The notes under the pieces are model-generated. The model had not been told where the DNA came from. It worked only from the letters and a program-made list of their open reading frames with translations, and did not search any database. Of a stretch of DNA of 64,000 bases, positions 52,901 to 57,000 are shown piece after piece. The stretch is from Symbiodinium natans (lineage: Eukaryota; Sar; Dinophyceae; Suessiales; Symbiodiniaceae), in the NCBI GenBank assembly GCA_905221605.1, contig CAJNDS010000563.1, positions 49,088 through 113,087 on the forward strand. The letters are read 5' to 3'. The translations under genes were made by a program, and so were the position numbers. Numbering within the stretch: the stretch's first letter is position 1; every line of letters starts with the position of its first letter.

Positions 52901-53960
52901 TCAAATCCTTTCCAAACTGGTCGAGCTTCTGCTGCAACTCGGTTGCGCCGCTGCTCAACTCCTGTGTCTTCTGGGTCAGGTCACTGTGGGCCTGATTGGC
53001 CATCTGGGTCAGATCGTTGGCGGCCTGATTTGCCTGCTGGGTGAGATCCTGTCCGGCTTGGCTGACCTGGTTGTGGAACTCATTTGCCTTCTGGTTCAGG
53101 TCACTGCTGGCTTGATTCATCTTCTGGGTCAAATCCTTTCCAAACTTGTCCATGTCCTGGCCGGCCTGGTTCAGCTTGTCGGTGATGTGGTCGGTGAGCT
53201 GGCTCCCGGCCTCGTTTGCCTTCACGAAAAGATCCTTGCCAAACTTCTCCAGCCCGGCGCTGGCACTGCCCACAGCATCGGTGATCGACGCCGCGTTCAC
53301 CGGCACCTCACCTGCACAGGCCTTTGGGCCGCTGTACGACTTCTCATCGACCTTCTCCTGCACATCCTCTCCCATGAGGTTGCAGGCACCGCCGGGGAAA
53401 GAGTCCTCCTTCCACGAGAAATGCTTGCAGGTTGGGTTGATGTAACAAGCCATCTGACACATCTTCGGGGTGTAGAGCCATGCCGAATTGGGCGTGCCCT
53501 TGACATCGCTCACGTAGGTGACGCCCTTCTTGGCGCAAGTCGGCACCGCGTCACTGTTGGGTTCGGCTGCACCGCCATGGAGGGCGAGGAGGACGCAAAC
53601 GCCGCGAATCATTGCTGATGCTAGCGAACTGAACTCGGCTAGACACCTCACACTGGTCTGAGCTGAACACGGCGGAAGGCAGTCCAGCAATCAAGTCATC
53701 GCTAAAGCCCTTTTGATCCCTAAGCTATCCTAAGCTCCTAAACCACCCTAAACCCTAAACCCTAAACCCTAAACCCTAAACCCTAAACCCAAAAACCCAA
53801 AAACCCAAAAACCCTAAACCCTAAACCGAGGGGACCCGACATCGCTTCTTGGACCATGTGCATTCTGAGAGCATCTGAGAAGGCCACGTTCGATTCAGGC
53901 TCTTCTCCGAGATAGCGTCCACGAAGCTCATGACCGCCTTGGCCTGCATGGGTTCGCTTG

Positions 53961-54014
<54 letters not shown>

Positions 54015-57000
54015 CTAGGGTCTAGGGGTCTAGGGGTCTAGGGGTCTAGGGGTCTAGGGGTCTAGGGGTCTAGGGGTCTAGGGGTCTAGGGGTCTAGGGG
54101 TCTAGGGGTCTAGGGGTCTAGGGTCTAGGGTCTAGGGTCTAGGGTTTAGGGTTTAGGGTTTAGGGGCCAGGGCAGATCTGCGTCGTAGATGTGTAAATAG
54201 GTGGTAACAAAAATGGCGAGTTGCTTCTGAGCTTCTTGGGGTCAGAAGGCGAAGAGCACTGGATTTGGCTCTCTTACTACTTTTATTGGAGCTGCTCAAA
54301 ACCCGTGAAAACCTAAGCTCAAAACCCTAAGAACCTAAACCCTAGCAGGTTAGGGTTTAGGGTTTAAACCCTAAAAGCGAAACCCATTGACGACTTAGGG
54401 TTTAGGGCTTAAGAGCTTACCTCAGGGCAAAGCCCTACGTCGAAGCCCTGACCTGGGGACCAGATGATGGCTCAGACTGGGGCCATATACCCTATACTAC
54501 TAAGAATCCCTATTCGGGTTTAGGGTTTAGGGTTTAGGGCTTCGGGCTTCGGGCTTCGGGCTTAGGGGTATACGTTCCAGGTTCATTTGGCAGGGGCGTG
54601 GGCATTTCCTTCGATTGGGCGCGCACATTACGAGAAAAAAGCGCGGCATGAATAGGGTTCATTCTACTGGGCCTTAAGTGGGTTACAAGTCCTACTGGTT
54701 ATGTTAAAAACTCATTCACTAAACTTAGAATAGTAAGGTGGCCCCTACTTGTAAACCCTAGATTGGGATGTTCCCCCCCCCCTATGCTAACAGTCCTTCA
54801 TAGGGACTATAGTACCCCTGTCATAATCCCTATGAAGGACTGCTAGTGTAAGGGGAACATCCCAAGCCCAAGACCCTAAACCCTAGACTTTCAAACCCTA
54901 AACCCTAAACCCTCAACCCTAAAACCCTTTGAATATGGGCTCTTGTATGAGGTCCAGTGCGCCTGATCCAGGGTCCTCGAGGCGGCGACAATGGGTCCAA
55001 GTGGCATTGCGTCAGCCTTGGCATGCAAAGCCCGGACTGCGCATGGTTGAAGGTGTTGACTTTTAGGGTTTAGGGTCTAGGTTTTAGGGTTTAGGGTGCC
55101 CCCCCCCCCCCCCCTCCCGTACAAAGCCTTCCCTTTTCCGAAGTGTAGGCGTCCTGCGTGATTGCAAAGCTAGCTGTATCAAAAAGAGACTCCATTGGTC
55201 AGCAGAAGTGGTAAAATGACACGCCTAGGTGTGTGCCACACCCCTTTCCATCCAATCCTTCGACCCTCAGAGTCGCAAAAGAGACGGGAGGAACTCGGGG
55301 GTGGTAGGGGGGCTATTACACCCTATAATCCATTAAAAGGCCCTTAATAGGGTTCATTTTGGGGACTTTAAGGCCTAATAGCCCATCCTGGGGTGGTAGG
55401 GGGGCGGGGAACGGGAAGGCCTTGAGGTGGCTTTCAGATGACAAGGCGAGCCTCATCAAGTAGAGAAGATTTCGATGCCTTCAGCCCCGAAGCCCATGCG
55501 ACGCGCACTCGGCGTACTCGCATGACTCGCCGCTACTTAAAGGCCGTTTCGGGTTTAGGGCCCTTTGGGGTTCAGGGGTTCTTGAGGGACGTCAGAAGCA
55601 CACCACACTCGCTGTTTCAGGATCAGGGGCTTGTACTTGTTGCCGTCCTGCTTCTCCTGACTGCCCTCTTTTGAACTGCTGTGCATACATAGATTCATAC
55701 ATGTAGGGGCCCCCCTTACCATACTAACTTTAGTTAAGGGAATTATAACCTAACTACAAAGACTTATAACTTATGACCCAATTTAGGGCCCTTATAACCC
55801 TGTTTATAACTAGGGGGCCCCTACATGTAGATCTTGGCAACCCCGTGGTCTTTGGCCAACCCAAACCCTAAACCCTAAACCCTAAATCCTAAAACCCTCA
55901 ACCCTAAAACCCTAAACCCTAAACCCTAAACCCTAAACCCTAAACCCTAAACCCTAAACCTCTCTACCATATAACCCTAAATGTTAAACACCAATTGGAG
56001 AATTTGATCCATTTCGTTTTTTTTCACCCCCCCGTTGTTCAGCACCAATTGGAGAATTTGATCCATTTTGGCCCCTCCGACCCCTTTGACCCCCCATTGT
56101 TCAGCACCAATTGGAGAATTTGATCCATTTTGGCTTCTCCGACCCCTCTGACCCCCCATTGTTCGGCACCAATTGGAGAATTTGATCCATTTTGGCTTCT
56201 CCGACCCCTCTGACCCTCCATTGTTCAGCACCAATTGGAGAATTTGATCCATTTTGACCCCTCCGACCCCTGTCAGGGAGGCTTCGTGGGGGGTACCCCA
56301 GGATTCTGCAAAAATGGCCCGATTCCCAGTTAGTTTTAAATAGAATTTATATAGCGGAAATGACCCCCTCATTTTCTAGATTTCTCTGGCCCTCTCAATG
56401 CTGGCCCTCTGACCCCTTTAACCCCCCATTGTTCAGCATCAATTGGAGAATTTGATCCATTTCGACCCCTCAGACCCCTTGACCCCCCATTGTTCAGCAC
56501 CAATTGGAGAATTTGATCCATTTCGACCCCTCCGACCCCTTTGACCCCCCATTGTTCGGCACCAATTGGAGAATTTGATCCATTTCGGCCGCTCCGACCC
56601 CCTTGGCACCCCCATTGTTCAGCACCAATTGGAGAATTTGATCCATTTTGGCTTTTTCGACCCCTCTGACCCCCCATTGTTCAGCACCAATTGGAGAATT
56701 TGATCCATTTTGACCCCTCCGACCCTCTTAGGGAGGCTTCGTGGAGGGTACCCCAGGATTCGGTAAAAATGGCTCGATTCCCAGTTAGTTTTACCCCTGA
56801 AATGCTGACCTCTCTAACCCTCCATGGTTCAGCACGAATAAGAAATTAATAAGCTTTTATTTTCGTAATGTTATGGGATTCTTTGGGCGGGTGGGTTTTG
56901 TTCCGTTGCCTACACACACTGCTGGCCTAGTGAACGCTCGAACTTGAGATGCTGAACCCTAAACCCTAAACCCTAAACCCTAAACCCTAAACCCTAAACC

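Noticed and set aside
52077-53618. 513-codon plus-strand open frame
   Set aside because: Antisense shadow of the repeat coil in the PAN-domain gene.
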